A DNA stretch of 64,000 nucleotides from positions 16,621 to 80,620 of the forward strand of contig DASVMX010000558.1 of the NCBI GenBank assembly GCA_036384215.1, given 5' to 3'. Each line of letters begins with the position of its first letter. Position 1 is the stretch's first letter. Of the stretch, positions 54,277 to 63,900 are shown in pieces. Source of the stretch: Paraktedonobacter sp036384215. GTDB taxonomy: Bacteria; Chloroflexota; Ktedonobacteria; Ktedonobacterales; Ktedonobacteraceae. The position numbers and the translations under genes are program-made. The notes below the pieces were generated by a model. The model saw nothing but the letters and a program-made list of their open reading frames with translations, made no database searches and had not been told where the DNA came from.

Positions 54277-56724
54277 TTATGCTTCTCCCCGCCGCGCCCC
54301 ACATGTACTTTTTTGTTGAAGCAAGTAGCAATAATCGTTGTGCAACTTTACCGTATCGGGATGCGCGGGACCCAGTTGTTGCTCCAGAATACTGAGCGCC
54401 TGTTGGAATAACGGCTCGGCTGGCTCGTACTTCCCTTGCTCCTGGTACAGGGCTGCCAGGTGGGAGAGCGTGAATGCCGTTTTTGGGTGCTCAGCACCCA
54501 ACTGCTGCTGTCGAATCTGCAGCACTTCCTGGAACATGGTCTCTGCCCGCGCATATTTGCCCTGGTGTTGGTAGACGCGTGCCAGATTGTTGAGCATGAG
54601 AGCCGTATCAGGGTGCTCGGCTCCTAAAAAGCGTCTGTAGATGGAAAGGGCCCGCTGATAGAGCGCTTCCGCCTGCTCGTATTTGCCCTGGCTCCGGTAG
54701 AGGGTCGCCAGGTTGTTGAGAGGGAGAGCCGTATCGGGGTGCTCGGCTCTCCCCCGTCGCTCATAGATAGCAAGGACCCGCCGAAATAATGGCTCTGCCT
54801 GCTCATATTTGCCCTGGCTCCGGTAGAGGGTCGCCAGGTTGTTGAGGGTGAGCGCCATTTCTGGATGCTCCGGGTCCACTTGCTGTTCATTGATGATAAG
54901 CGCGCGCTGGAATAATGGCTCTGCCTGCTCGTACTTGCCCTGATGACAGTATACGATGGCCAGATTGTTGAGCGTCTCAGCAAGCTGAGGATGAGCTAAT
55001 CCCAGGTGCATTTCGTTGAGCACCAGCACCCGGTGCAATAGCATTTCAGCAGAGCCATACTGCCCCTGCTGCCAAAGTAGCTCGGCCCGTTTCTCTAGCC
55101 GCCGAACAAGTGCCGGGTGATCAGGGCCGTGCTGCCGTTCTCCCAGAGCCACTGCTCGTTCTAGCAGCGGCTCCGCCTCTCCATAGCGACCGCGTTCCAC
55201 CAGATAGCTTCCCGCCTTGTAGAGCAGTTCACCTGCTTCTGTGAGCACGCTTTCGGCTGACTCTTGCTCTACGACACAGAAGAGCGCCTGTGCCAGAAAC
55301 TGCTCACACCGAGTCCAGGTGTCAAACTGCGGCTCGGGAAAGGCTGCGTTGACGATGCGCACCACTCGTTCACGCCACAGATGCGCCTCAGCAGGCTCCA
55401 TCAGATCCTGGAGCACTGCTTGCACCAACCGATGCACAGAAAGTGTCTGCGGCTCTGGATGGCGTGCCACCAGCGAGGTCGAGCGCAAGTCAGCCAGCGC
55501 CAGGTCAAACTGATACGGATCAGTCACCACCGGCCCCAGGAGAGATCCCAGGTGCGATGCGCCGGCCACAAATAGTTCCTCTGGAATAGCCTCTGGATGT
55601 AAGAAAGCGCATGTTCGCAGAAGCTCCACCGCCGCAGGATTCGCCCGCTCGACCTGTTCTACCGAGAGTCTCACGGTGGTGGTAACTGAACCCGGGTGCG
55701 CCCCTCCATGGGTTCCCCGGCGTGCCAGCACGAGATGTCGCTGGTCGTGGTAGCGCTGTAAGTAGTCCGCTACGCTACATCCTGTTTCTTCAATGTAAGC
55801 ACCGGCCTGGTCCAACGCTAAAGGCAATCCCTCCAGGAGCTTCACTAGCTCCACCACCTCAGGTGAGGTCAGGCCATCCGGTGGCGCTTTTTGTGCTTCG
55901 CGCTTACCAGAGAAGGAGTTGCTCCACCGCCGGGCACGACGCAGAAGCAGAGTGGCTCCCTCCTCGCTGCTCATGGGCGGCAGTTCGAGCGGTTTAGCCA
56001 GAGTGCCCAGCGCCTGATGACGGGTGGTGAGTAAGAGCGCGCCCTGCGGCGATGCTGGAGGCAGCACTGCTCGCAGCAGATCGAGATCTTCTACATCATC
56101 CCCGATGAGCAGCCAGCCAGGGTGCGTTGCGAACCATTCCTGCACCGCGGTGATCATCTGGGATTGCTCGGCTGCCTGTCGCTCGGGAAGTTGCAACCGG
56201 TTAGCGATCCGTTGCAGGCTCATCACCAGGCTCTCGGCGGTTTCGGCAGCCAGCCAGAAAACAGCTCGATACTCCTGTGCATAACGATAGGCGTATTCAA
56301 TCGCCACGTGGGTTTTGCCGATTCCACCCAACCCCGAGAGGGCAAGCGCCTGGATAGAGGCAACTGGCTGTTCGGGAGCGAGTAGGGTGTGCAAGGTTTC
56401 CAGAATCTCCTCTCGTCCGGTGAAGCAGGCATTACGGGAGAGGGGGACATACCAGATGGGATTCGTGGTATCGAGTTGAGGCGCTTCCTCGCTGGGCAGG
56501 GACCCGAGCAAATATTGAGGCTCGATCCCAAACAAGCGACAGAGTCGTTCACGAGAGACTTCTTGTGGGATAGCCAGATCCTGCTCCCAACGCCGAATAC
56601 TCCTGACCGATACCCTGATTGTCTCAGCCAGCACTTCCTGCGAGAGTCCCAGGCGGAGACGATACCGACGGAGACGCTGACCCAGACTTCTTTGAGGGGG
56701 AAGCGCCTGCTCTTCATATTTCAC
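54277..56724 (-). CDS. HTH-STAND (NB-ARC) ATPase-TPR regulator, second NRPS operon side
   Basis: This 815-residue protein starts at GTG 56724 with AGGAGG eight bases upstream. It has an XRE-type helix-turn-helix at about 13-60 (LRRYRLRLGLSQEVLAETI...IRRWEQDLAIP), an NB-ARC P-loop GLGGIGKT at 131-138 and a Walker B-like WLLIGDDVEDL. From about residue 560 there is a run of 42-residue kinesin-light-chain-type TPRs (GKYEQAEPLFQRAL pattern). It has the same overall plan as the regulator at 8462-11023, but its TPRs are of a different type, so the two are not recent duplicates. It is divergent from the MbtH-NRPS operon and is its likely regulator. The TPR array is the probable sensor. Confidence 0.88.
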   Translation of the reverse strand: MKYEEQALPPQRSLGQRLRRYRLRLGLSQEVLAETIRVSVRSIRRWEQDLAIPQEVSRERLCRLFGIEPQYLLGSLPSEEAPQLDTTNPIWYVPLSRNACFTGREEILETLHTLLAPEQPVASIQALALSGLGGIGKTHVAIEYAYRYAQEYRAVFWLAAETAESLVMSLQRIANRLQLPERQAAEQSQMITAVQEWFATHPGWLLIGDDVEDLDLLRAVLPPASPQGALLLTTRHQALGTLAKPLELPPMSSEEGATLLLRRARRWSNSFSGKREAQKAPPDGLTSPEVVELVKLLEGLPLALDQAGAYIEETGCSVADYLQRYHDQRHLVLARRGTHGGAHPGSVTTTVRLSVEQVERANPAAVELLRTCAFLHPEAIPEELFVAGASHLGSLLGPVVTDPYQFDLALADLRSTSLVARHPEPQTLSVHRLVQAVLQDLMEPAEAHLWRERVVRIVNAAFPEPQFDTWTRCEQFLAQALFCVVEQESAESVLTEAGELLYKAGSYLVERGRYGEAEPLLERAVALGERQHGPDHPALVRRLEKRAELLWQQGQYGSAEMLLHRVLVLNEMHLGLAHPQLAETLNNLAIVYCHQGKYEQAEPLFQRALIINEQQVDPEHPEMALTLNNLATLYRSQGKYEQAEPLFRRVLAIYERRGRAEHPDTALPLNNLATLYRSQGKYEQAEALYQRALSIYRRFLGAEHPDTALMLNNLARVYQHQGKYARAETMFQEVLQIRQQQLGAEHPKTAFTLSHLAALYQEQGKYEPAEPLFQQALSILEQQLGPAHPDTVKLHNDYCYLLQQKSTCGARRGEA
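54671..54846 (-). repeat. Near-identical 126-bp TPR units in the regulator gene
   Basis: A 50-base stretch at 54671-54720 recurs at 54797-54846 with a single mismatch, 126 bases (42 codons) apart. Such DNA-level identity between TPR units indicates recent duplication or gene conversion within the sensor array. Confidence 0.7.
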
Positions 56725-57025
56725 GAAGTATTCCTCCTAGCAAAGCTGATCAGGACAAAAAATGGCCGGTCCTGTCCTGGCATTATATCATCGTGATACA
56801 TAGAATGACATGGGTAACTAATAAAAATCTTCTGCGGCTTTTCGAAAGTTGTCACGGGGGGATTATTCAGGGAAAACCAGATCCTGGCTATGATTGGGAA
56901 CCTGGGGAAGTTTCCATGGACTGTTTTTCCTTTCACTGCCGGGGCAACTAAACATAGTCGCGCTTACGCGACTGGCGAAATGCCCAGGACCATGAAGGTA
57001 AGCGAACAAAGGAGGACATTTCTCG
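56725..57025. promoter_or_regulatory. Divergent control region of regulator 2 and the MbtH-NRPS operon
   Basis: This 301-base spacer lies between the minus-strand regulator and mbtH. The regulator promoter is recognisable (56782-56790). On the mbtH side, 56941-56985 can fold with an outer GGGCA/TGCCC pairing, a perfect inner stem AGTCGCG-ctta-CGCGACT (56956-56973) and two purine-rich internal loops (ACUAAACAU and GGCGAAA). It ends about 40 bases before the start codon. It does not match a riboswitch class known to me. Confidence 0.5.
56782..56790 (-). promoter_or_regulatory. Extended -10 promoter of the second STAND regulator
   Basis: On the minus strand this reads TGATATAAT, a perfect extended -10 (TGn plus TATAAT), about 60 bases before the GTG start. 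The -35 position is poor (TGTCAT at 17 bases), which extended -10 promoters tolerate. A CAGGAC...GTCCTG dyad lies between promoter and gene. Confidence 0.55.
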
Positions 57026-57268
57026 GTGATCCATGAAGGGCAAGAAGACACAAACATCTATAACGTTGTGGTCAATCACGAGGAACAATATTCCATCTGG
57101 CCAGCGGATCGGGACAATCCTGCGGGTTGGAAAAACGCGGGCAAGAGTGGCCTCAAAAAAGAGTGCCTTGCATATATCAAGGAAGTATGGACAGATATGC
57201 GCCCATTAAGTCTGCGTCGACAGATGGAGGAGCAGGCCAGGCAGGTCGAAACACCGAAAGGAAATTAG
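57026..57268 (+). CDS. MbtH-like NRPS accessory protein
   Basis: This 80-residue protein is of the MbtH family, which binds and activates or stabilises NRPS adenylation domains. Family marks are NVVVNHEEQYSIWP, a WPADRDNPAGW segment with conserved tryptophans, and the C-terminal ECLAYIKEVWTDMRPLSL signature. It starts at a GTG, ten bases after AAAGGAGG. It leads the second NRPS operon and could serve A domains of both NRPS systems, since no other MbtH is seen in the window. The next gene begins one base after its stop. Confidence 0.95.
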   Translation: MIHEGQEDTNIYNVVVNHEEQYSIWPADRDNPAGWKNAGKSGLKKECLAYIKEVWTDMRPLSLRRQMEEQARQVETPKGN

Positions 57269-57269
57269 C

Positions 57270-57539
57270 GTGCGAAAGTATTGCAAAGCATACCCTTTGA
57301 AAGATCTACGCCAGTTTCCTGATTGGTATGAGCAAGGCGAAGCGGGTGAAGAGAAATTGCCTGACGATACAATCGTGTATCTCTGGGACGATTTCACCGT
57401 GGTGAGAAGTCCCATTGTGGCAGATAAAGGCATTCTTTGGACAACAGTTACCCCTGCCTGGCAGAATTTCTGCCAGGCGGCTTTGCAGTTCGCGGTCCCC
57501 GAAGACCTGCGGTATGTCTACGACCAGACCGAGCAATAA
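57270..57539 (+). CDS. Small conserved-looking protein of unknown function (89 aa)
   Basis: This 89-residue acidic protein (MRKYCKAYPLKDLRQFPDW, then DDTIVYLWDDFTVVRSP, VTPAWQNFC, and a VPEDLRYVYD tail) has no domain I can name. A GTG start lies one base after the mbtH stop, with AAAGGA just upstream, so it is almost certainly co-translated with mbtH. The compact, aromatic, non-membrane sequence suggests a soluble accessory protein. A role with the NRPS is suggested only by position. Confidence 0.75.
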   Translation: MRKYCKAYPLKDLRQFPDWYEQGEAGEEKLPDDTIVYLWDDFTVVRSPIVADKGILWTTVTPAWQNFCQAALQFAVPEDLRYVYDQTEQ

Positions 57540-57586
57540 GCTGTTCTGGTAAGAGATATGCACGGAAAACAAAGGAGAGACCTCTC

Positions 57587-57910
57587 ATGGATGAACTTGT
57601 ACAGCGCCTTTCGCAAGGTGATCATCCTGTAGTCGTTGGTGGTCCCACGCCCTCTTTAGAAGAGTTTCAAAAACGCCTGACAGACATAGGATATGTCTTC
57701 ATCAAATTTACCGGCACACGCGGGGGCACTGATCTGGGAATACGTGTCGATCAAGCCGCAACAGACCTCCGGCAAGCTGATTTCGCACAGAACATGGGCA
57801 TTACCCACGTTGAGGGAACGCTAACCCTGAATTACGTGAATGTGCGCTGTGTCGCCGATATCGACTTGAGCACGCTTCAAGGCACTGGACACCTGGTGGT
57901 GGTCCAGTAA
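57587..57910 (+). CDS. Small conserved-looking protein of unknown function (107 aa)
   Basis: This 107-residue protein (MDELVQRLSQGDHPVVVGG, GYVFIKFTGTRGGTDLGI, VEGTLTLNYVNVRCVADIDL) is rich in beta-strand-like segments and not assigned to a family. The start at 57587 is set by AAAGGAG at 57571-57577; the frame is open further upstream but lacks similarity-like composition there. It lies between the 89-residue protein and the NRPS in the same operon. It could be an accessory, substrate-binding or self-protection protein; this is not determined. Confidence 0.75.
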   Translation: MDELVQRLSQGDHPVVVGGPTPSLEEFQKRLTDIGYVFIKFTGTRGGTDLGIRVDQAATDLRQADFAQNMGITHVEGTLTLNYVNVRCVADIDLSTLQGTGHLVVVQ

Positions 57911-57964
57911 CGGCTCCTTTAACCAACACCCGTTTCGCCGATAAGGCAGTTTCAGGAGGCGTTC

Positions 57965-60900
57965 ATGGATTCTACCGCGGCATTTCATAATGATCATCTG
58001 AAGAATGAGTATCCAATCCTTCCGGCGAAATCTGCTTCTGGCACGAGGGATGCTGATATCTTCCCTCCAGTTCATCCCTTTTTCCCGGATCTCTTTGAGG
58101 CTCAGGCGGCGCGCGTCCCCGATGCGCTTGCGCTGCTCTTTGATCAAGAGCAGATAACCTACCAGGAACTGAATACCCGGGCGAATCGCCTCGCCCATTT
58201 TTTGCAAGCGCAGGGCATTGGTGCCGAAACACGCGTCGGCATCAGCATGGAACGTTCTCCAGCAATGATTATTGCGCTCCTGGCGATTCTCAAAGCCGGG
58301 GGTGCCTATGTTCCTCTCGATCCCTCCTACCCTCAAGAACGCCTGCATTTCATGCTGCAAGATGCCCACATTTCCCTCTTACTCACCCAGGAAGCGTTTG
58401 AACCATTGCTGAGTGCTCCAACCGTTCGCGTAATAATGATGGATCGTGACGCCGCTCTCTGGCAAAACGCAAAAACCTGTAACCCGCTACGCTTTCTTCT
58501 TCGGGAGAATCTTGCCTACCTGATCTACACCTCTGGCTCAACTGGTCGTCCCAAGGGGACCCTGCTCACCCACCACGGTCTGAGCAATCTGATTGCTGGT
58601 TTGCTCCAGAACCTCCAGATAACGATGCAAGATCGCATCCTGCATATAGGTTCCTTGAGCTTTGATGTCTCTGTTGCAGAGATTACATTGGCTTTATCAG
58701 CGGGAGCGGTGCTGTGCCTGCAAAAGCAGGAGGACATCTTGCCTGGGAGGATATTTCTCGACCTTCTCCGACGCCAGGCGATTTCCATCGCTTTTATGGT
58801 CCCGTCTTTTCTCCGGCGCTTGCCGCCCGCAGATTTGCCAGACTGGCGTGCTCTGATTTCTGGAGGCGAAGCCTGTACCCCTGATCTGGTGGCATGCTGG
58901 GCAAATGGGAGGCAATTTTTCAATGCCTATGCGCCAACCGAGGCCACGGTCTGCGCAACAATGATCTTGTGTCAACCTGGCGATACAACCATCGCGCTGG
59001 GGAATCCCTTGCCTAATCTGCAGTTGTATCTGCTCGATGAGAGCTTGCAGCCTGTTCAACCTGGGAAAACTGGTGAGTTGTATCTTGGTGGTGCTGGCCT
59101 GGCCCGTGGGTATTACAACCTGCCTGCAATTACCGCGGAACGCTTCATTCCCGATCCCTTTGCCCAGCAGCCCGGTCAACGGCTCTACAAGACAGGGGAT
59201 CTCATCCGTCTTATGGCCGATGGCCGTATAACCTTTCTTGGTCGAGAGGATACGCAAATAAAGCTCCGCGGTTTCCGCGTCGAGTTGGGCGAAATTGAGC
59301 ATGTGCTACGCGGATGCAATCATGTGCAGGATGTGGTGGTTCTCTGCCGCGAGGATGCTTCAGAAGACCATCGGCTGGTCGCTTACGTGGTCCCGCAAGC
59401 TGGATGCGCTGAGCAATTGAGCCCATCCCGACTCGATCAGCATGCGCGCGCCCATTTGCCGGGTTATATGCTTCCTGCACACTATATTCTCCTTCCAGCG
59501 TTTCCTCTTACGCCTGGCGCAAAGGTGGATCGGCAGGCTTTGCCTGCCCCCGATTCCGTAAGGCCAGAGCTTACCACGCCATTCGTTCGGCCCTCCACAC
59601 CGATTGAGCAGAAACTGGAGGACATGTGTACAGAAATTCTGCGAGTCGAGCGCCTGGGCGTGAACGATAACTTTTTTGAACTCGGGGGCAATTCCTTGCT
59701 GATTGCCCAGGTGACGGCGCGCATCGAAAGCGCCCTTGGGATACGCATTCCACCAGCAGCCTTTTTCGCCGAACCTTCAATCTCTGGTCTGGCACAATAT
59801 ATTGAACAACATGCATCAAGCGACTTTATTGTATCTACAGCACTCGAGATTCCCGTACTGACGCGCGATGGTCAACTCTTTCCGGTCTCCTTTTCTCAGG
59901 AACGCGTCTGGTTTTTACAGGAACTTGAGCCGGACAATAAAGCGTATCACGCGCAGGCTGTCTTCCGTTTTAACGGCAAGCTCAATATCAATGCCCTGGA
60001 GCGAAGCTTACAGGCCATCTTCCACCGACATGAAATCTTCCGCACGACCTTCCCGGTAGTAGAAGGAGTGCCCCACCAGCAGATTCATCCGACGTACACA
60101 TTACATCTTCCAGTCATCGATCTAGAAGCGCTCTCCGAATTCGAACGCGAGCAACATGTACAGAGCATTATCCAGCAGGAGTTGGAAAAGCCTTTCGATG
60201 TAGCCGTACTTCCCCTGGCACGCTGGACGCTTATCCGGCTTGAGCCGCAACGGCATCTGCTCCTTCACATCGAGCATCACTTTGTCCATGATGGCTGGTC
60301 CTTCACGGTTTTCTTGAGAGATTTGCAGGCGTTTTACCAGGCCTTTGCGACAGACGCGCCTCTGCAGCTTCCACCTTTGCCCATTCAGTTTGTCGACTTT
60401 GTGGTCTGGCAGCGTCGCTGGATGCAGGGAGTAGAGGGGGAACGACAATTGCGATACTGGCAGAACGTTCTCTCAGATGCCCCGGCAATGCTGGAACTTC
60501 CAACTGATTACCCTAGACCGGCGCTTCAGAGCTTTAGGGGAGCGTCCATGAGAATAGTTTTGCCCAATGAACTGCAACGAAATATACGCGAACTGTGCCG
60601 CCGAGAAGGGACGACGCTCTATATGACCCTCTTCTCAGCTTTTGTCACGCTTCTGGTGAGGTACACAGGACAAACAGATATCTGTGTTGGGGCTGGCGTT
60701 GCCAATCGACGCCTGGCAGTGACGGAACCGATTATTGGGATGATCATTAATACTGTGGTGCTGCGGACACGTGTAGAGGACGATCCAACGTTCCGCACAT
60801 TGCTGAAACGGGTGCGACAGATAACCCTTGAGGCATACGAGCATCAGGATCTTCCATTCGGTCGGGTGGTAGAGTCGCTGTGCCCTCAACGGAGTTTGAG

Positions 60901-63900
60901 CCACTCGCCTCTCTACCAGGCGGCCTTCAGCTTTCACGACGCTCCCTCGCCTGACCTGCGCCTGCCCGGACTGTCTGTTGAGTTGGAGGAAGCAATCAGC
61001 AATGGTTCAGCCAAGTTTGATCTGAATATCGTGGTCATTCCCCGGGCAGAACAGCAACGGCACTTTTCTTACCAGGAAGAGCGTGATGAATTGATTTTCG
61101 TGTGGGAGTACAATACCGATCTTTTTAAAGAAGAGACGATTCGGCTCATGGTAAGTGTGTATCAGACACTTCTGGAGAGTGTCTGTGCCCACCCTGAACA
61201 GCATATTTCTGCTTTGTCACTCCTTACACCCGAGCAGCGCCAACAACAACTGGTCGACTGGAACTCACTCCATACTCACTCCACCGCACATCAGTGCATT
61301 CACCGGGCGTTCGAGGCCCAGGTTGAGTGCACGCCGCACGCTCCGGTGCTGCTTTTCGCAAATATGACGCTGACCTATGCGCAACTCAACCAGGCAGCCA
61401 ACCAGCTGGCCCGCTATCTACGCGGCTGCGGCGTGCAGCCTGGTGACCTGGTTGGACTTTACATGGAGCGGTCCCTTGATCTGATCGTAGCGATGGTGGG
61501 TATACTCAAAGCTGGAGCGGCTTACGTTCCAATCGACCTGGCCTATCCACTGGAGCGTATGGCCTTCATCATCCAGGACACGCATATGGGTGTTCTGCTG
61601 ACGCAGGAAACCCTGCATGCACAGTTGCCAGGTCTCAATATCCAGGTAATCTCTCTTGATCAGGCGCGAACACGCATTGGGCAAGAAGCGTGGGAGAACA
61701 TGGTCTGCGAGGTTCAGGCCGAAGATCTGGCCTGTGTTATCTATACGTCCGGCTCCACGGGTATCCCTAAGGGCGTGGCTATCCCCCATCGTGGAGTCAT
61801 GCGCCTGGTATTGCAGACCAACTATATCCAATTTGAGCCAGCAGACCGGGTTGCCCAGGCTTCCAATACCTCGTTTGATGCCGCCACATATGAAATCTGG
61901 GGCGCGCTTCTCAATGGGGCCACGCTGGTTGGTGTGCCCCGCGAAGTCACCCTCGCCCCGCGCGCGTTCGCCGCCTTCCTGGAATCTCAACACATCAGTG
62001 TCCTGCTCCTGACAACGGCTCTTTTCCATCAGATTGCTCAGGAAGTTCCAGACGCGTTTCGCACACTGCGTCACCTTTCCTTTGGCGGCGAAGCGGTCAA
62101 CCCCAACCGGGTCAAAATCATCCTGACAGCCGGACGGCCCGAATACTTACTGCACCTCTATGGTCCAGCAGAGAATACCACCATCTCCACCTGGTACGCC
62201 GTCGAAGACGTTCCAGAAGCGGCTCTCACTGTTCCCATCGGCGCTCCAATTGCCAATTCCCAGGCCTTCATACTTGACCACCAGATGCAGTTGGTGCCCC
62301 CCGGCTGTCCTGGCGAATTGTATCTTGGTGGCGACGGTCTGGCACGGGGATATTGGAACCGCCCGGATCTGACAGCCGAGCATTTCGTGCCTCATCCGTT
62401 CAGTAGCCGCCTGGGAGCGCGTCTCTATCGAACAGGCGACCTGGTTCGGGCGAGGGCAGATGGCCAGCTTGAATTTCTCGGGCGGGTGGACTTCCAGGTC
62501 AAAGTGCGCGGTTTCCGCATTGAGCCAGGCGAGATAGAAGTCATCTTGAGCCAGCATCCAGACATACATGAAGCGATTGTGCTGCTGCGCGAGGATGCAC
62601 CGGAAGAGAAACGCCTGGTTGCCTACCTGGTACCGAAACCAGAGCGGATGCCTGACCTGCGGCAACTGCGCCAGTATTTGCAAGCCCGGCTCCCGGACTA
62701 TATGCTTCCTGCCGCTCTGGTTATTCTGGAACGCCTGCCACTGAACCCCAATGGCAAATTGGACCGGCGCGCACTGCCTCCCCCTGAGTACAGTAACCCG
62801 GACCTGGGAGCACAATACGCGCCTCCCCGTAACCATGCCGAGGAACTGCTGACAGCTATATGGGCAGAGGTTCTGGGCAGAGAGCACGTCGGAATCTACG
62901 ATAATTTCTTTGAATCAGGCGGGCACTCCCTGCTTGCCACTCGGGTGATCTCACGTATCCAACAGGTCTTCCAGGTAACGCTGCCTTTGCGATCTCTGTT
63001 TGAACACCCATACGTGGCTGAACTTGCTACGGCGGTGACACAAATCCACAGCAGGCCCGATGATCTGGCTCTGACAAAAAGAAGCCGGGTTGCAGACAGG
63101 GAAAAGGTTCTCCCCCTCTCTTTTGCCCAGCAACGGCTCTGGTTCCTGGATAAGCTGGTGCCCGGCAATCCTTTTTACAACATTTGCCGCGCCATTTCTC
63201 TCTCTGGGGACCTGCAGATCGCAGCGTTGGCGCAAAGCCTGCACGAACTGGTGCGCCGCCACGAGTCCCTGCGCACCCACTTCTCCCTGCTGGCCGAACA
63301 TCCCGTCCAGGTCATCTCCCCGCTCCTGCCTCTCCCCTTGCCCCTGGTCGACCTCTCTGCTCTGCTGCCCTCCCAGCGCGAAGCAGTCCTGCACTCCCTG
63401 GCCGCTCAGCAAGCCGCCTGCCCCTTCGTGCTCAGCCAGGCTCCCCTGCTGCGCGTCTGCCTGCTGCTCCTGGAGCCGCGGGAGCATGTGCTGCTTCTGT
63501 GCCTGCACCACCTGATCTGCGATGGCTGGTCCCTCGACATCTTCTTCCGCGAACTGAGCAGTCTCTACGCCTCCTCCAGCACCCGGCGTCCCTGCTCGCT
63601 GCCCGCCTTGCCCATCCAATACGCCGACTACACCCTCTGGCAACGGGAACGCTTCGCCGGCTCGCTGCTGCACGAGCAACTGAGCTACTGGCGCAAGCAA
63701 CTGGCCGACCTGCCCCCGCTGGCCCTGCCCACCGATCACCCCCGCCCACTCGTCCAACGCTTTCGTGGCGCCTACCAGCGCATCCAGTTCCCGGCCAGCC
63801 TGACCCGGCAACTCAAAGACCTCAGTCAGCACGAGCAGGTCACCCTGTTCATGACCCTGCTGGCTGGCTTCCAGATCCTGCTGGCTCGCTGCTGCCGGCA

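Noticed and set aside
62951..63832. Long minus-strand open frame opposite the end of the second NRPS
   Set aside because: It lies wholly antisense to a clear condensation domain in a GC-rich stretch, where stop codons are rare; its repetitive Gly/Gln-rich sequence matches no family.
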